Source: Rhizobacter sp. SG703
GTDB taxonomy: Bacteria > Pseudomonadota > Gammaproteobacteria > Burkholderiales > Burkholderiaceae_C
Direction of reading: 5' to 3'
Assembly: GCF_012275445.1 (NCBI RefSeq)
Contig: NZ_JAAZQK010000015.1
Span: 108,143 to 172,142 of the forward strand
DNA: 64,000 bases
The position numbers were made by a program, and so were the translations under genes. The notes beneath the pieces are model-generated. The model was not told the DNA's origin and did not search any database. It saw nothing but the letters and a program-made list of their open reading frames with translations. Position 1 is the first letter of the stretch; each line of letters begins with the position of its first letter. Below, piece by piece: positions 7,107-16,585 of the stretch.

Positions 7107-7318
7107 CGTTGGTGCCCGTGCCGGTGTTCACGCCGGCACAGTTAAACGGGAAGCAGAGGTTGCTCGACCGCCCCGGTCGCACGGCCCACCTGCGCTGCCC
7201 CCGCAACGGTAAGCGGACGAAGCCGATCGGCTTCAATCCCTGCGCATTTGCCACTGGAGCGTCGCCGCTCCGGGAAGGTCGCGGGGGTCGTTCCGCCAGC
7301 CCGGATACCGGCCAACAG
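7107..7318 (+). promoter_or_regulatory. Cobalamin riboswitch
   Basis: The order of conserved blocks fits the adenosylcobalamin aptamer: GGTGCC at 7111, AACGGGAAGC near 7145, CTGCCCCCGCAACGGTAAG near 7196-7214, GCCACTGG, CGGGAAGG, and a B12-box-like GCCAGCCCGGATACCGGCC at 7295-7313. It precedes a TonB-dependent receptor gene and the cob/btu genes, so cobalamin should repress this operon. The stretch 7319-7389 after the aptamer would hold the expression platform; I see no T-tract terminator there, which suggests control of translation start. Confidence 0.96.
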
Positions 7319-7389
7319 GGCGGCGCCGCGTGCAAGCGCGGCGCCATGGGTGCGCACCAGCGGGGAAGCTGGCGCGCACGGCTTGATCG

Positions 7390-9414
7390 ATGGCAGTTCC
7401 TCTGATGAATTCTCGTACCCCGCAGCTGCGCGCGCCTGTCGCGCCGAGCCTGCTCGCCGGCGCCTGCGCCGCCCTCTTTGCGTCGGCGTGGGTCGCCCCC
7501 GCTGCGCATGCCCAGTCGCAGACGCAGACGCAGACGGTCGCCGTCGCGGCCGACGGTGCGCGCGTCTTCGCGCCGGTGATCGTCACCGCCACGCGCTTTC
7601 CGGAAGATGCCGCGAAGCTGCCGTTCGGCGTCAGCGTGATCACCGCGGCCGAGATCCGCGAATCCGGCGTCACGACGGTCAACGAGGCGGTGATGAAGCT
7701 GCTCGGCGTGCCGGGCCGGCTCGACCTCTACGGCGGCGGCGACTACTCGCTCGACCTGCGCAACTTCGGCACCACCTCCGACAACAACCAGGCGGTGATC
7801 GTCGACGGCATCAAGATCAGCGAGGCCGACCTGGGCGGCACGCGGCTGGCCGGCATCCCGATCGATTCGGTCGAGACCATCGAGGTGATCCGCGGCAGCG
7901 CCGCGGTGCTGTACGGCGAAGGCGCGACCGCCGGCGCGATCGTCATCACGACCAAGGCCGGCAAGGGCGTGCAGCGCCGCAGCGGCGGCCAGGCCTATGC
8001 CGCGATGGGCAGCCACGCGCTGCTCGACACCCGCGCCGGCGCGACGCTGGCCCTCGGTACGGTGTCGCTCGACGTCGCCGGCAACCACCGCGAGAGCGAC
8101 AACCACCGCGACAACTTCCGCGCCGAGAACGAAGGTGCGTCGGCCAGCGCGCAGTGGCAGGCGACCGACGCGCTGCGCGTCGGTGCATCGACGAGCTGGG
8201 ACTCGCTGGAGACCGGCCTGCCGGGCTCGCTGACGGCGGCCCAGTACGACGCCGACCCGCGCCAGACCACCAAGCCGAACGACCACGGCAGCCTGCGCAA
8301 CCGCCGCCAGGGATTGTTTGCGGAAGCGGCGCTGGGCAACTGGCGGCTCGGCTTCGACGCCGGCTGGCGCGACAAGTCGCTCGACTCCACCGGCAGCTCC
8401 AGCTACAGCTACGACATCAACGCGAACACCTACGCGCTGCGGGCGCGCCACACGGCGGCGCTGGCCGGCGGCAGCAACGCGCTGGTGTTCGGCATCGACC
8501 ATGCCGACTGGGCGCGCGACGTGCACGGCGCGTTCGGCAGCCGCGCCGAGCAGCGCTCGCGCGCGCTGTACGCGAAGGACGACTACACCTTCGCGGGCGG
8601 CACGCGCGTCAGCGTCGGCGGCCGCAGCGAGCACATCGAGAAGACGCTGGACGACGGCTTCAGCCCGCTCGCGATCGACGACACGCAGCGCGCGTGGGAG
8701 CTGGGCCTGCTGCAGCCGCTGTCGGCCTCGACCGCGGCCTACGGTCGCATCGGCCGCAGCTTCCGGCTCGCCAATGCCGACGAGTTCAGCTTCGCGGTGC
8801 GCGAACTGCGCCCGCAGACTTCGCGCGACATCGAACTCGGCCTGCGCTGGCAGGCCGGCGGCACGCGCGCCGAAGTGCGTGCCTACCGCAGCAGGCTCAC
8901 CGACGAGATCGGCTACGACCCGAACGAGCCGCAGCCGGGCAGCACCTTCACCGGCTCCAACATCAACTTCGAGCCGACGCGTCGCCAGGGCGTCGAGGCC
9001 GAGCTGTCCCAGGCGCTGGGCAGCACGGCCAATGTGCGCGTCATCGCGGCGCAGCGCCGGGCCCGCTTCACGGCGGGCCGCAACGACGGCAAGGACGTGC
9101 CGCTGACCGCGAAGACCACGCTCGCGCTGCGCGGCGACTGGTCGTTCGCGGCCGGGCACCGGGTCGACGCCGGCGTGAACTACGTGTCCTCGCAGACGCC
9201 GGACTTCGCGAACGCCTGCACGATGCCGGCCCACACCACGCTCGACCTGCGCTATGCCTACCAGTGGCAGATGCTGGAGTTCGCGCTCGGCGTGACCAAC
9301 GCGACCGACAGGAAGTACTACACGCAGGCCTTCCGCTGCGTGAACGGTGCGACCAGTTCGATCTACCCGGAAGACGGCCGCGCCTTCACCGGCTCGGTCC
9401 GCATCCAGTTCTGA
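7390..9414 (+). CDS. TonB-dependent outer-membrane receptor, BtuB-like
   Basis: A 674-residue protein with a signal peptide ending at AAHAQ (near residue 42), a TonB-box-like region (VFAPVIVTATRF, residues 60-71), a plug domain with VIVDGIKISEADLG and GSAAVLYGEGATAGAIVITTK, then a beta-barrel ending in a C-terminal Phe (RIQF). It should import a corrinoid across the outer membrane using TonB energy. The riboswitch directly upstream and the btuFCD genes downstream support cobalamin or a precursor as substrate. The start is uncertain: ATGs at 7390 and 7405 are both possible and neither has a clear ribosome site. Confidence 0.88.
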   Translation: MAVPLMNSRTPQLRAPVAPSLLAGACAALFASAWVAPAAHAQSQTQTQTVAVAADGARVFAPVIVTATRFPEDAAKLPFGVSVITAAEIRESGVTTVNEAVMKLLGVPGRLDLYGGGDYSLDLRNFGTTSDNNQAVIVDGIKISEADLGGTRLAGIPIDSVETIEVIRGSAAVLYGEGATAGAIVITTKAGKGVQRRSGGQAYAAMGSHALLDTRAGATLALGTVSLDVAGNHRESDNHRDNFRAENEGASASAQWQATDALRVGASTSWDSLETGLPGSLTAAQYDADPRQTTKPNDHGSLRNRRQGLFAEAALGNWRLGFDAGWRDKSLDSTGSSSYSYDINANTYALRARHTAALAGGSNALVFGIDHADWARDVHGAFGSRAEQRSRALYAKDDYTFAGGTRVSVGGRSEHIEKTLDDGFSPLAIDDTQRAWELGLLQPLSASTAAYGRIGRSFRLANADEFSFAVRELRPQTSRDIELGLRWQAGGTRAEVRAYRSRLTDEIGYDPNEPQPGSTFTGSNINFEPTRRQGVEAELSQALGSTANVRVIAAQRRARFTAGRNDGKDVPLTAKTTLALRGDWSFAAGHRVDAGVNYVSSQTPDFANACTMPAHTTLDLRYAYQWQMLEFALGVTNATDRKYYTQAFRCVNGATSSIYPEDGRAFTGSVRIQF

Positions 9415-9423
9415 TCGCGTTCG

Positions 9424-9987
9424 ATGGCGAGCCATGAACTGATCCTCGGCGGCCAGCGCAGCGGCAAGTCGCGCTGCGCCGAGTCGCGCGCGATCGCGTG
9501 GCTCGCGGTGCCGGGACACGAGGCGGCGCTGCTCGCCACCGCGTTGCCCGGCGATGGCGAGATGCGCGAGCGCATCGCGCAGCACCGGCGCGACCGCGCC
9601 GAGCGCGTGCCGCGGATGCCGGCGCACGAGGTGCCGGTCGATCTCGCGCTGGCCGTCGCCGAGCACAGCCGGCGGCAGCGCCTGCTGGTGATCGACTGCC
9701 TGACGCTGTGGACCACCAACTGGCTGATGCCGATGCACGGCGTCGCCCCGGCGCCCGAGAGCTGGCAGGCCGCGTCGCAGGCGTTGCTGCGCGCGCTCGA
9801 TGCCGCGCCCGGCCCGGTGGTGCTGGTGTCGAACGAGATCGGGCTGGGCCTGTCGCCGGTGACGCGCGAGGCGCGACACTTCGTCGACGAACTGGGGCGC
9901 CTGCACCAGGCGGTGGCGACGCGCTGCGTGCGCGTGACGCTGATGGTGGCAGGCCTGGAAATGACGGTGAAGCCGGACGCACGATGA
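9424..9987 (+). CDS. cobU: Bifunctional adenosylcobinamide kinase/guanylyltransferase
   Basis: A 187-residue nucleotide-binding protein. The P-loop GGQRSGKS lies at 9-16, the histidine expected to be guanylylated is H54 (IAQHRRDRA), and a second motif LLVIDCLTLWTTN lies at 87-99. CobU/CobP phosphorylates adenosylcobinamide and then transfers GMP from GTP, giving AdoCbi-GDP for CobS. The gene starts 9 bp after the receptor gene and its stop overlaps the btuF start by 4 bp (ATGA). All key motifs are present. Confidence 0.94.
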   Translation: MASHELILGGQRSGKSRCAESRAIAWLAVPGHEAALLATALPGDGEMRERIAQHRRDRAERVPRMPAHEVPVDLALAVAEHSRRQRLLVIDCLTLWTTNWLMPMHGVAPAPESWQAASQALLRALDAAPGPVVLVSNEIGLGLSPVTREARHFVDELGRLHQAVATRCVRVTLMVAGLEMTVKPDAR

Positions 9988-10880
9988 CGAAGACTGCATG
10001 GCTGGCACGGGGAGTTGCCGCGCTGCTGCTGGCGTTGGCCGGCCTGTCGGCGGTGGCTGCACCGGTCGCTGCGATCACGCTGACCGACGACCGCGGCCGT
10101 TCGCTGACGCTGGCCGCGCCGCCGCAGCGGGTGATCAGCCTGCTGCCGTCGCTGACCGAGAGCGTCTGCGCGCTCGGCGGCTGCGCGCGGCTGGTCGGCA
10201 CCGACCGCTATTCCAATTCGCCGGCCGAGGTGCTGGCGCTGCCGAAGCTGGGCGGCATCGACGATGCACAGGTCGAGCGCATCGTCGCGCTGAAGCCCGA
10301 CGTGGTGCTGGCCGCCACCGCGGCGCGCATCATCGAGCGGCTCGAACAGCTCGGCGTGCGCGTCGTGGTCGTCGAATCGAAGACGCATGCCGACGTGCAG
10401 CGCAGCCTGGGCACGATCGCGCAGCTGCTCGGCACGCCGGAGCGCGCCGCGCCGGTGTGGGCGCGCATCCAGCGCGAGATGGCCGAGGCCGCGGCGCGCG
10501 TGCCGGCCCGGGTGCGCGGGCAGCGGGTCTACTTCGAGGTCGATGCATCGCCGTATGCCGCCGGCAGCAGTTCGTTCATCGGCGAGACGCTGACGCGGCT
10601 CGGCCTCGGCAACATCGTCACGCCCGAGCTCGGACCGTTCCCGAAGCTGAACCCGGAGTACGTGCTGAAGGCGCAGCCCGACATCCTGATCGGCGCGCAG
10701 CGCAACGTCAGCGAGATGCCGGCGCGGCCAGGCTGGAGCGCATTGCGCGCGGTGCAACGCGGCCGCGTCTGCGGCTTCGATCCGGCGTCGTACGAGGTGC
10801 TGATCCGGCCGGGGCCGCGCATGGGCGAGGCGGCCTTGCAACTGGCCGGCTGCGTGGCCGGCCTCGCGGAGCCGCGCTGA
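9984..10880 (+). CDS. btuF: Cobalamin ABC transporter, periplasmic binding protein
   Basis: A 298-residue protein with a signal peptide (hydrophobic stretch 10-30, cleavage near AVAAP). The mature part begins with ITLTDDRGRSLTLAAPPQRV then ISLLPSLTESVCALG, the usual opening of helical-backbone cobalamin/siderophore binding proteins. BtuF captures corrinoid in the periplasm and delivers it to BtuCD. The ATG at 9984 overlaps the cobU stop by 4 bp, and btuC begins 1 bp after its stop. Iron-siderophore binding would be the alternative, but the riboswitch operon argues for cobalamin. Confidence 0.9.
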   Translation: MTKTAWLARGVAALLLALAGLSAVAAPVAAITLTDDRGRSLTLAAPPQRVISLLPSLTESVCALGGCARLVGTDRYSNSPAEVLALPKLGGIDDAQVERIVALKPDVVLAATAARIIERLEQLGVRVVVVESKTHADVQRSLGTIAQLLGTPERAAPVWARIQREMAEAAARVPARVRGQRVYFEVDASPYAAGSSSFIGETLTRLGLGNIVTPELGPFPKLNPEYVLKAQPDILIGAQRNVSEMPARPGWSALRAVQRGRVCGFDPASYEVLIRPGPRMGEAALQLAGCVAGLAEPR

Positions 10881-10881
10881 C

Positions 10882-11889
10882 GTGAACGGCGTTGCACTTC
10901 GACTGCGACGACGCCTGGTCGCCGCGATGCTGCTGTCGACGCTGCTGCTGGTCGTCGCCGGCCTCGCGTCCGGGAGCGAGGGCTGGTCGCTGCCGTCGCT
11001 GTGGGGGCCGGACGCCCCGTTGATCGTCGGCCAGATCCGCGCGCCGCGCACCTTGGGTGCGTGGCTGGTCGGTGCGCTGCTGGGGCTGGCCGGCGCGGTC
11101 GCGCAAGGGCTGTTCCGCAATCCGCTGGCCGATCCCTACCTGCTGGGAGCGGCGTCGGGCGCGACGCTCGCGGTGGTGCTCGGCCTGGCCGCGCAGGCGC
11201 TGGCCGGGCACTACATCAGCCTGTCGGCCGCCGACCTGCTGTCGCGTGCCGGGTTGGTGCTCGGCGCCTTCCTCGGCGCGCTCGGCGGCGTGCTGCTGAC
11301 GCTGCTGCTGTCGCGTGGCGCGCAGCACACGACGCGGCTGCTGCTGGCCGGCGTGGTCGTCGGCGTCGTGCTCGGCGCGGCCAGCGACCTCGTCACCACC
11401 GTCGCGCCGGATGCGTTGCGCGGCAAGCAGTGGTTCATGCTCGGCAGCACCTCGTTCCTCGGCTGGGACAGCGTGTTGCTGCTGTCGGCCGGCGCATTGG
11501 TCTGCGTGCCGCTGGCGTGGCGGCTGGCGCGCGCGCTGGATGCGCTGACGCTCGGCATCGACAGCGCGCTGAGCCTGGGTCTCGACCTGCCGCGGCTGCG
11601 ACTGGTGCTGGTGGTCGTGCTGGCGCTGGCCACCGGGCTCGCGGTCGCGCAGTCGGGGTTGATCGCGTTCGTCGGGCTCGTCGCACCGCACCTGGTGCGC
11701 CGCTTCGCGCCGTCGGCCCAGGGCTACCTGCTGGTCGTCAGCGCGCTGATGGGCGGCACGCTGCTGCTGGCAGCCGACGTGCTGGCGCGGCTGCTGATCG
11801 CTCCGCAGGAGCTGCCGGTCGGCGTGCTGACCGCGCTGCTCGGCGGCGGCTACCTGCTGTGGCTGCTGCACCGGCGGGGGATTGAATGA
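10882..11889 (+). CDS. btuC: Cobalamin ABC transporter permease
   Basis: A 335-residue FecCD/BtuC-family permease with about ten hydrophobic segments. Landmarks are RAPRTLGAWLVGALLGLAGA near residues 54-73, GLFRNPLADPYLLG, and GLIAFVGLVAPHLVRR near 257-272. It forms the inner-membrane channel for corrinoid uptake. Translation starts with GTG at 10882, one base after the btuF stop, and its stop overlaps the btuD start (ATGA). The family is certain; the cobalamin substrate rests on context. Confidence 0.92.
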   Translation: MNGVALRLRRRLVAAMLLSTLLLVVAGLASGSEGWSLPSLWGPDAPLIVGQIRAPRTLGAWLVGALLGLAGAVAQGLFRNPLADPYLLGAASGATLAVVLGLAAQALAGHYISLSAADLLSRAGLVLGAFLGALGGVLLTLLLSRGAQHTTRLLLAGVVVGVVLGAASDLVTTVAPDALRGKQWFMLGSTSFLGWDSVLLLSAGALVCVPLAWRLARALDALTLGIDSALSLGLDLPRLRLVLVVVLALATGLAVAQSGLIAFVGLVAPHLVRRFAPSAQGYLLVVSALMGGTLLLAADVLARLLIAPQELPVGVLTALLGGGYLLWLLHRRGIE

Positions 11890-12650
11890 GCGCGCTCTCG
11901 TGTGACGGCGTGCGGGTGTCGCTGGGCGGCACGCCGGTGTTGAACGACGTGTCGCTCGCGTTGCAGCCCGGCTGGACGGTGATCGTCGGGCCGAACGGCG
12001 TCGGCAAGTCGACGCTGCTGCGCGTGCTGGCCGGCCTGCTGCGGCCGGCGGCCGGCAGCGTGACGCTGCAGGGCAGGGCGCTTGCCGACTGGCCGGCGCG
12101 CGAGCGGGCGCAGCGCCTCGCATGGCTCGCGCAGCAGGGCGAGGCGCGCGGCGAGCTGACGGTGCGCGACGTGGTGCACCTGGGTCGTTTGCCGCACCTG
12201 GGCCTGTTCACGCCGCCGGGGCCGGACGACGAAGCGATCGTCGACGACGCGATGGCGTCGACCGAATGCAGCGCGTGGCAGCACCGGCCGCTGCAGCGGC
12301 TGTCGGGCGGCGAGCGGCAGCGCGCGCTGATCGCCCGCGCGCTGGCGGTGCAGGCGGCGGTGCTGCTGCTGGACGAGCCGACCACCCACCTCGACCCGCC
12401 GCACCAGGTGGCGCTGGTGCGGCTGTTTCAGCGCCTCGCGCGCACGCAGACGGTGGTCAGCGTGCTGCACGACTTGTCGCTCGCGTTGCAGGCGGACCGG
12501 CTGGTCGTGATGCAGCACGGCCGCATTGCCGCCGAAGGCGCACACGACGACCCGCGCGTGCATGCCGCGCTCGAATCGGTGTTCGACCACGCGGTGCGGG
12601 TGCAGCGCGTCGGCGAGCGCTTCCTGACCCTTCCGAACCTGGACGACTGA
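11886..12650 (+). CDS. btuD: Cobalamin ABC transporter ATP-binding protein
   Basis: A 254-residue ABC ATPase with all motifs: Walker [10 protein letters not shown] at 35-43, signature [10 protein letters not shown] at 139-148, Walker [12 protein letters not shown] at 160-170, and the H-loop VLHDLS downstream. It powers the BtuC channel. It overlaps btuC by 4 bp and is followed 1 bp later by cobO, so transporter and salvage enzymes are one transcription unit. Confidence 0.93.
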   Translation: MSALSCDGVRVSLGGTPVLNDVSLALQPGWTVIVGPNGVGKSTLLRVLAGLLRPAAGSVTLQGRALADWPARERAQRLAWLAQQGEARGELTVRDVVHLGRLPHLGLFTPPGPDDEAIVDDAMASTECSAWQHRPLQRLSGGERQRALIARALAVQAAVLLLDEPTTHLDPPHQVALVRLFQRLARTQTVVSVLHDLSLALQADRLVVMQHGRIAAEGAHDDPRVHAALESVFDHAVRVQRVGERFLTLPNLDD

Positions 12651-12651
12651 C

Positions 12652-13221
12652 ATGCAGATCGAAACGCCGCCGACGGAACGCCGCAGCGACAAGCCCGACG
12701 GCGAGCGCCGCGGCCTCGTCATCGTCCACACCGGCGACGGCAAGGGCAAGAGCACCGCGGCCTTCGGCCTCGCGCTGCGCGCCCACGGCCGCGGCAAGGC
12801 GGTGAAGGTCTACCAGTTCATGAAGGTGCCGTCGGCCCGCTTCGGCGAGCACCGGGTGTTCGAGCAGCTCGGGGTGCCGATCGAGGGGCTGGGCGACGGC
12901 TTCAGCTGGAAGAGCCGCGACCTCGAGCATTCGGCGCAGCTCGCGAAGGACGGCTGGGCGCGGGCCGAAGCGACGATCCGCGCCGGCGAGCATTTCCTGG
13001 TCGTGCTCGACGAGGTGATGTACCCGCTGCGCTACGGCTGGGTGGCGCTCGACGCGGTGCTGGCCTGCCTGCGCGAGCGGCCGGCCCAGGTGCACGTCCT
13101 GCTGACCGGGCGCGGCGCGCCCGCCGAGCTGGTCGCGCTGGCCGACACCGTCACCGAGATGACGCTGGTCAAGCACCACTACCAGGCCGGCGTGCCGGCG
13201 CAGCGCGGCATCGAGGACTGA
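12652..13221 (+). CDS. cobO: Cob(I)yrinic acid a,c-diamide adenosyltransferase
   Basis: A 189-residue CobA/CobO/BtuR-type adenosyltransferase. The P-loop variant GDGKGKST lies at 28-35, after a short polar N-terminus. Further landmarks are [27 protein letters not shown] and [21 protein letters not shown]. It adds the 5'-deoxyadenosyl group from ATP to the reduced corrinoid cobalt, needed both for de novo synthesis and for salvaged corrinoids. The stop overlaps the cbiB start by 1 base. The call is firm. Confidence 0.95.
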   Translation: MQIETPPTERRSDKPDGERRGLVIVHTGDGKGKSTAAFGLALRAHGRGKAVKVYQFMKVPSARFGEHRVFEQLGVPIEGLGDGFSWKSRDLEHSAQLAKDGWARAEATIRAGEHFLVVLDEVMYPLRYGWVALDAVLACLRERPAQVHVLLTGRGAPAELVALADTVTEMTLVKHHYQAGVPAQRGIED

Positions 13222-14192
13222 TGTTCGGCGCCGCGCTGCTGCTCGCGTGGATCGTGGACGCCTGCTTCGGCGAGCCACGCGATGCGCTGCACCCGGTGGC
13301 GTGGCTGGGGCGGCTGATGGCGCCGGTCGGGCGGTGGCTGCGGCGGTGCGCGCCGCGCCGCGCGTTCATCGGCGGTGCGCTGGCGTGGCTCGTCATCGCC
13401 GGCGGGCTGGCGTCTGCCGCGTGGTGGCTGCAGCGTGCGCTGGCAGCGTGGCCATGGTGGGCCGCCGTGCCGGCGCTCGCGTTGCTGCTGAAACCGACCT
13501 TCGCATGGCGCATGCTGCGCGACGAGGTCATCGCGATCGAGGCGGCGCTGGGCGAGGGCCTGCCGGCGGCGCGGCAGCGCTTGTCGCGCGTCGTCAGCCG
13601 CGACACCTCGGGGCTCGGCGCGGACCAGATCCGCGAGACCGCGATCGAGACGCTGGCCGAGAACCTGGGCGATTCGCTGGTCGCGCCGCTGTTCTGGTAC
13701 GCGGTCGCCGGCCTGTCCGGTGCGGTGGTCTACCGGTTCGCGAACACCGCGGATGCGATGTGGGGCTACCGCGGCGAATGGGAATGGGCCGGCAAGTGGG
13801 CAGCGCGGGCCGACGATGTGCTGTCGTGGCTGCCGGCACGGTTGACGGCGCTGCTGCTGCGCCCGACGGTCCGCATCGCGGCGTGGCGCGCGCTGCAGGC
13901 GCAGTCGCGGCTGACGCCGTCACCGAACGGCGGCTGGCCGATGGGCGCGATCGCGCTGCGGCTGGGCGTGCGCCTCGGCAAGCCGGGCGTGTACGCGCTG
14001 AACGCGCAGGCGCGGGCGCCGCAATCGGCGGACGTGGCCGCGGCCTTGCGGGTGGCGGGCATTGCCGCATGGACCGCCGTGGCGGCAGCGGTCGTTGTTT
14101 CTTCCTTCGGGAGCCGTCACCCCACGCCCGTTCACCCTGAGCAGGGACCGAGCTTGTCGACGGCCCGTGTCGAAGGGCTTTCATGCGCATGA
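13221..14192 (+). CDS. cbiB: Adenosylcobinamide-phosphate synthase (CbiB; CobD in Pseudomonas naming)
   Basis: A 323-residue membrane protein with several hydrophobic segments. The opening AWIVDACFGEPRDALHPVAW and the central SRDTSGLGADQIRETAIETLAENLGDSLVAPLFWY are diagnostic for CbiB. It joins an aminopropanol unit to adenosylcobyric acid. The last 20 or so residues come from an intergenic palindromic repeat (14127 to about 14180) and are unlikely to matter for activity. The stop lies 10 bp inside the next gene. The core is intact, so I expect it to be functional. Confidence 0.92.
   Translation: MFGAALLLAWIVDACFGEPRDALHPVAWLGRLMAPVGRWLRRCAPRRAFIGGALAWLVIAGGLASAAWWLQRALAAWPWWAAVPALALLLKPTFAWRMLRDEVIAIEAALGEGLPAARQRLSRVVSRDTSGLGADQIRETAIETLAENLGDSLVAPLFWYAVAGLSGAVVYRFANTADAMWGYRGEWEWAGKWAARADDVLSWLPARLTALLLRPTVRIAAWRALQAQSRLTPSPNGGWPMGAIALRLGVRLGKPGVYALNAQARAPQSADVAAALRVAGIAAWTAVAAAVVVSSFGSRHPTPVHPEQGPSLSTARVEGLSCA
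14127..14180. repeat. Intergenic palindromic repeat (CCCGTTCrCCCTGrGC family), copy 2, inside the end of cbiB
   Basis: CCCGTTCACCCTGAGCAGGG at 14127-14146 matches the left end of the element at 763 at 18 of 20 positions. The remainder, with GAGCTTGTCGACGG and GTGTCGAAGGGC, resembles the right half of the same widespread Burkholderiales element. Here it is read through in frame and supplies the C-terminal tail of CbiB. Confidence 0.6.
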
Positions 14193-15127
14193 TCCACGGT
14201 GGCCCCGATGCCCACGGCGTGCCCCGCCACGACTTCTCGACCAACGCGAACGCCTGCGGCCCCGCCCCGGTCGACTGGCGCGACGCCGACCCGACCCGCT
14301 ACCCCGATCCGTCGTACACCGCATTGCGCCGCGGGCTGGCCGCGTTCCACGGCGTGGACGAGCGACGCATCGTGCTCGCCGCCAGCGCCAGCGAGTTCAT
14401 CGCGCGCATCAGCACCGCCGTCGCGCTGCGCTGGCCGAACGCCGGCGTGCACCTGCCGCGGCCAAGCTACGGCGACTACGAAGCCGCGGCCCTGGCGCGC
14501 GGCTTGCGCGAAGTCGTGGCCGGCGAGGCGCGGCTCGTCTGGCACGCCTCGCCGAGCAGCCCGTTCGGCCGCTCGATGCCGCTTGACCCGACGCTCGGCG
14601 CGGTCCACGTCGTCGACCGCGCGTACGCCCCGCTGAACCTGCAAGGGGACCATACCGCGCCGCCCGACGCCGCCTGGCAGCTCTGGTCGCCGAACAAGGC
14701 GCTCGGCCTGACCGGCATCCGCGGCGCCTACGCGATCGCCCCGCACGATGACGACGACATCGCCGCGCAGCTCGACGCCCTCGCCCCGTCGTGGCCGCTC
14801 GGCGCGCATGCGGTGCTGATGCTGCAGGCCTGGGCCTCGCCCGCGGTGCAGGCCTGGCTGCAGGCCTCGCTCGCGACGCTGCGCCGCTGGAAGACCCGCC
14901 AGCTCGCGCTGTGCGCCTCGCTCGGCTGGCAGTGCGAACCGAGCGACACGCCGTTCTACATCGCCCGCGCACCCGCGATCGCCGACCGCTTGCCGGCGCT
15001 GCGCGCGCACGGCATCAAGCTGCGCGATGCCACGTCGTTCGGCCTGCCCGGCGCGGTGCGCGTCAGCGTGCAGCCGCCCGACGCGCAGGACGCACTCGCC
15101 CGCGCATGGACGGAGGCCAGCCGGTGA
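14183..15127 (+). CDS. cobD: Threonine-phosphate decarboxylase-like PLP enzyme (CobD; CobC in Pseudomonas naming)
   Basis: A 314-residue class I/II PLP enzyme. The opening HGGPDAHGVPRHDFSTNANACGP-like region matches the L-threonine-O-3-phosphate decarboxylase family, which makes aminopropanol phosphate for CbiB. The PLP lysine is K172 in SPNKALGLTGIRGAY. Two motifs are unusual: the loop normally NPNNPTG reads SPSSPFG at 123-129, and the usual VDEAF reads VDRAY at 144-148. The conserved Asn of the loop is therefore Ser. The position between cbiB and cobQ supports the role, so I expect activity, with altered cofactor contacts. Confidence 0.87.
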   Translation: MRMIHGGPDAHGVPRHDFSTNANACGPAPVDWRDADPTRYPDPSYTALRRGLAAFHGVDERRIVLAASASEFIARISTAVALRWPNAGVHLPRPSYGDYEAAALARGLREVVAGEARLVWHASPSSPFGRSMPLDPTLGAVHVVDRAYAPLNLQGDHTAPPDAAWQLWSPNKALGLTGIRGAYAIAPHDDDDIAAQLDALAPSWPLGAHAVLMLQAWASPAVQAWLQASLATLRRWKTRQLALCASLGWQCEPSDTPFYIARAPAIADRLPALRAHGIKLRDATSFGLPGAVRVSVQPPDAQDALARAWTEASR

Positions 15128-16572
15128 GCGCCCGCGCGGTGATGGTCCTCGGCACCACCAGCGGGGCCGGCAAGAGCTGGCTCGCGACCGCGCTGTGCCG
15201 CTGGTATGCGCGCCAGGGCCTGAAGGTCGCGCCGTTCAAGGCGCAGAACATGAGCAACAACGCGCGCGTCGTGCCGGGGCTCGAAGGCCGCCTCGGCGAG
15301 ATCGGCAGCGCGCAGTACTTCCAGGCGCTGGCCGCGCGTGCCGCGCCCGACGTGCGCATGAACCCGGTGCTGCTGAAGCCCGAGCGCGACACCGCGAGCC
15401 AGGTGGTGCTGATGGGCGAGGTGCGCGCCGACCTGGCCGGCATCCCGTGGCACGACCGCAGCGCGCTGCTGTGGCCGCACGCCCGCGACGCGCTGCAATC
15501 ACTGCGGGCCGGGCACGACGTGATCGTCATCGAAGGCGCCGGCTCGCCGGCCGAGATCAACCTGCGCCACAGCGACTACGTGAACATGCGCACCGCGCAG
15601 GCGGCCGACGCCGCCTGCCTGCTGGTCACCGACATCGACCGCGGCGGCGCGTTCGCCCACCTGTACGGCACCCACCAGCTGCTCGCGCCCGACGAGCAGC
15701 GGCTGCTGCGCGGCTTCGTGCTGAACCGCTTCCGTGGCGATGCGCGGCTGCTCGAGCCCGGCCCGTCGCAGCTGCAGCAGCTGACCGGCGTGCCGACGCT
15801 CGCTGTGTTGCCGATGTGGCGCGGCCACGGCCTGCCGGAAGAAGACGGCGTGTTCGACGACACGCCGAGCGGCGATGCCGACGGGCTGCGCATCAGCGTG
15901 CTCGCGCCGCCGCGCATCAGCAACCTCGACGAATTCCAGCCGCTGCGCCACCTGCCCGGCGTGCGGCTGCGCTGGGCGCGCACGCCGGCCGCGCTGGCCG
16001 ATGCCGACTGGATCGTGCTGCCCGGCTCCAAGCACACCAGCAGCGACCTCGCGTGGCTGCGCGCGCAGGGCCTGGCCGACGCGGTGTGCCGGCATGCCGC
16101 GGCCGGCCGCCCGGTGCTCGGGCTGTGCGGCGGGCTGCAGATGCTCGGCGAATCGCTGAGCGATCCGTTCGGCATCGACGGCGACGCGGCCGGCCTCGGG
16201 CTGCTGCCGCTGGCCACGCGCTTCGAGCGCGACAAGCGGCTCAGCACCGTGAGCGCGCGCTTCGAGATGCTGGCCGGGCCGTGGGCCCCACTGTCGCAAG
16301 CCAGGCTGCGCGGCTACGAGATCCGCCACGGCCGCACGCAGGCCACCGCGCCGCTCGCGGTCGCGCTGCGCAATGCCGGTGGCGAGCCGATCGGCTGGCA
16401 GCGCGGCAACGTGCTCGGCCTCTACGCGCACGGCGTGTTCGAATGCGACGAGGTGCTGCGCGCGCTGTTCGGCCAGCGCGCGCGCACGCTCGACGACGTG
16501 TTCGACGGCCTCGCCGATTTCGCCGACGCGCACTTCGCGCCCGGCGCGCTGATGCAACTCCTCCAACCTTGA
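15124..16572 (+). CDS. cobQ: Cobyric acid synthase
   Basis: A 482-residue two-domain amidotransferase. The N-terminal synthetase domain has the P-loop GTTSGAGKS at 10-18, then [11 protein letters not shown] and [15 protein letters not shown]. The C-terminal class I glutaminase domain has the nucleophile C335 in [10 protein letters not shown] and the histidine H436 in LYAHGVFE. It amidates four carboxylates of adenosylcobyrinic acid a,c-diamide to give adenosylcobyric acid. The start is GTG at 15124, overlapping the previous stop by 4 bp. Because its substrate comes from ring synthesis, the organism either makes the ring elsewhere or salvages incomplete corrinoids. Confidence 0.95.
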   Translation: MSARAVMVLGTTSGAGKSWLATALCRWYARQGLKVAPFKAQNMSNNARVVPGLEGRLGEIGSAQYFQALAARAAPDVRMNPVLLKPERDTASQVVLMGEVRADLAGIPWHDRSALLWPHARDALQSLRAGHDVIVIEGAGSPAEINLRHSDYVNMRTAQAADAACLLVTDIDRGGAFAHLYGTHQLLAPDEQRLLRGFVLNRFRGDARLLEPGPSQLQQLTGVPTLAVLPMWRGHGLPEEDGVFDDTPSGDADGLRISVLAPPRISNLDEFQPLRHLPGVRLRWARTPAALADADWIVLPGSKHTSSDLAWLRAQGLADAVCRHAAAGRPVLGLCGGLQMLGESLSDPFGIDGDAAGLGLLPLATRFERDKRLSTVSARFEMLAGPWAPLSQARLRGYEIRHGRTQATAPLAVALRNAGGEPIGWQRGNVLGLYAHGVFECDEVLRALFGQRARTLDDVFDGLADFADAHFAPGALMQLLQP

Positions 16573-16585
16573 CAGGCCCTCACCG

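Noticed and set aside
6976-10062. Long minus-strand open frame across the riboswitch and TonB receptor gene
   Set aside because: It is antisense to a well-supported receptor gene and riboswitch and shows only compositional shadow sequence, with no recognisable domain.
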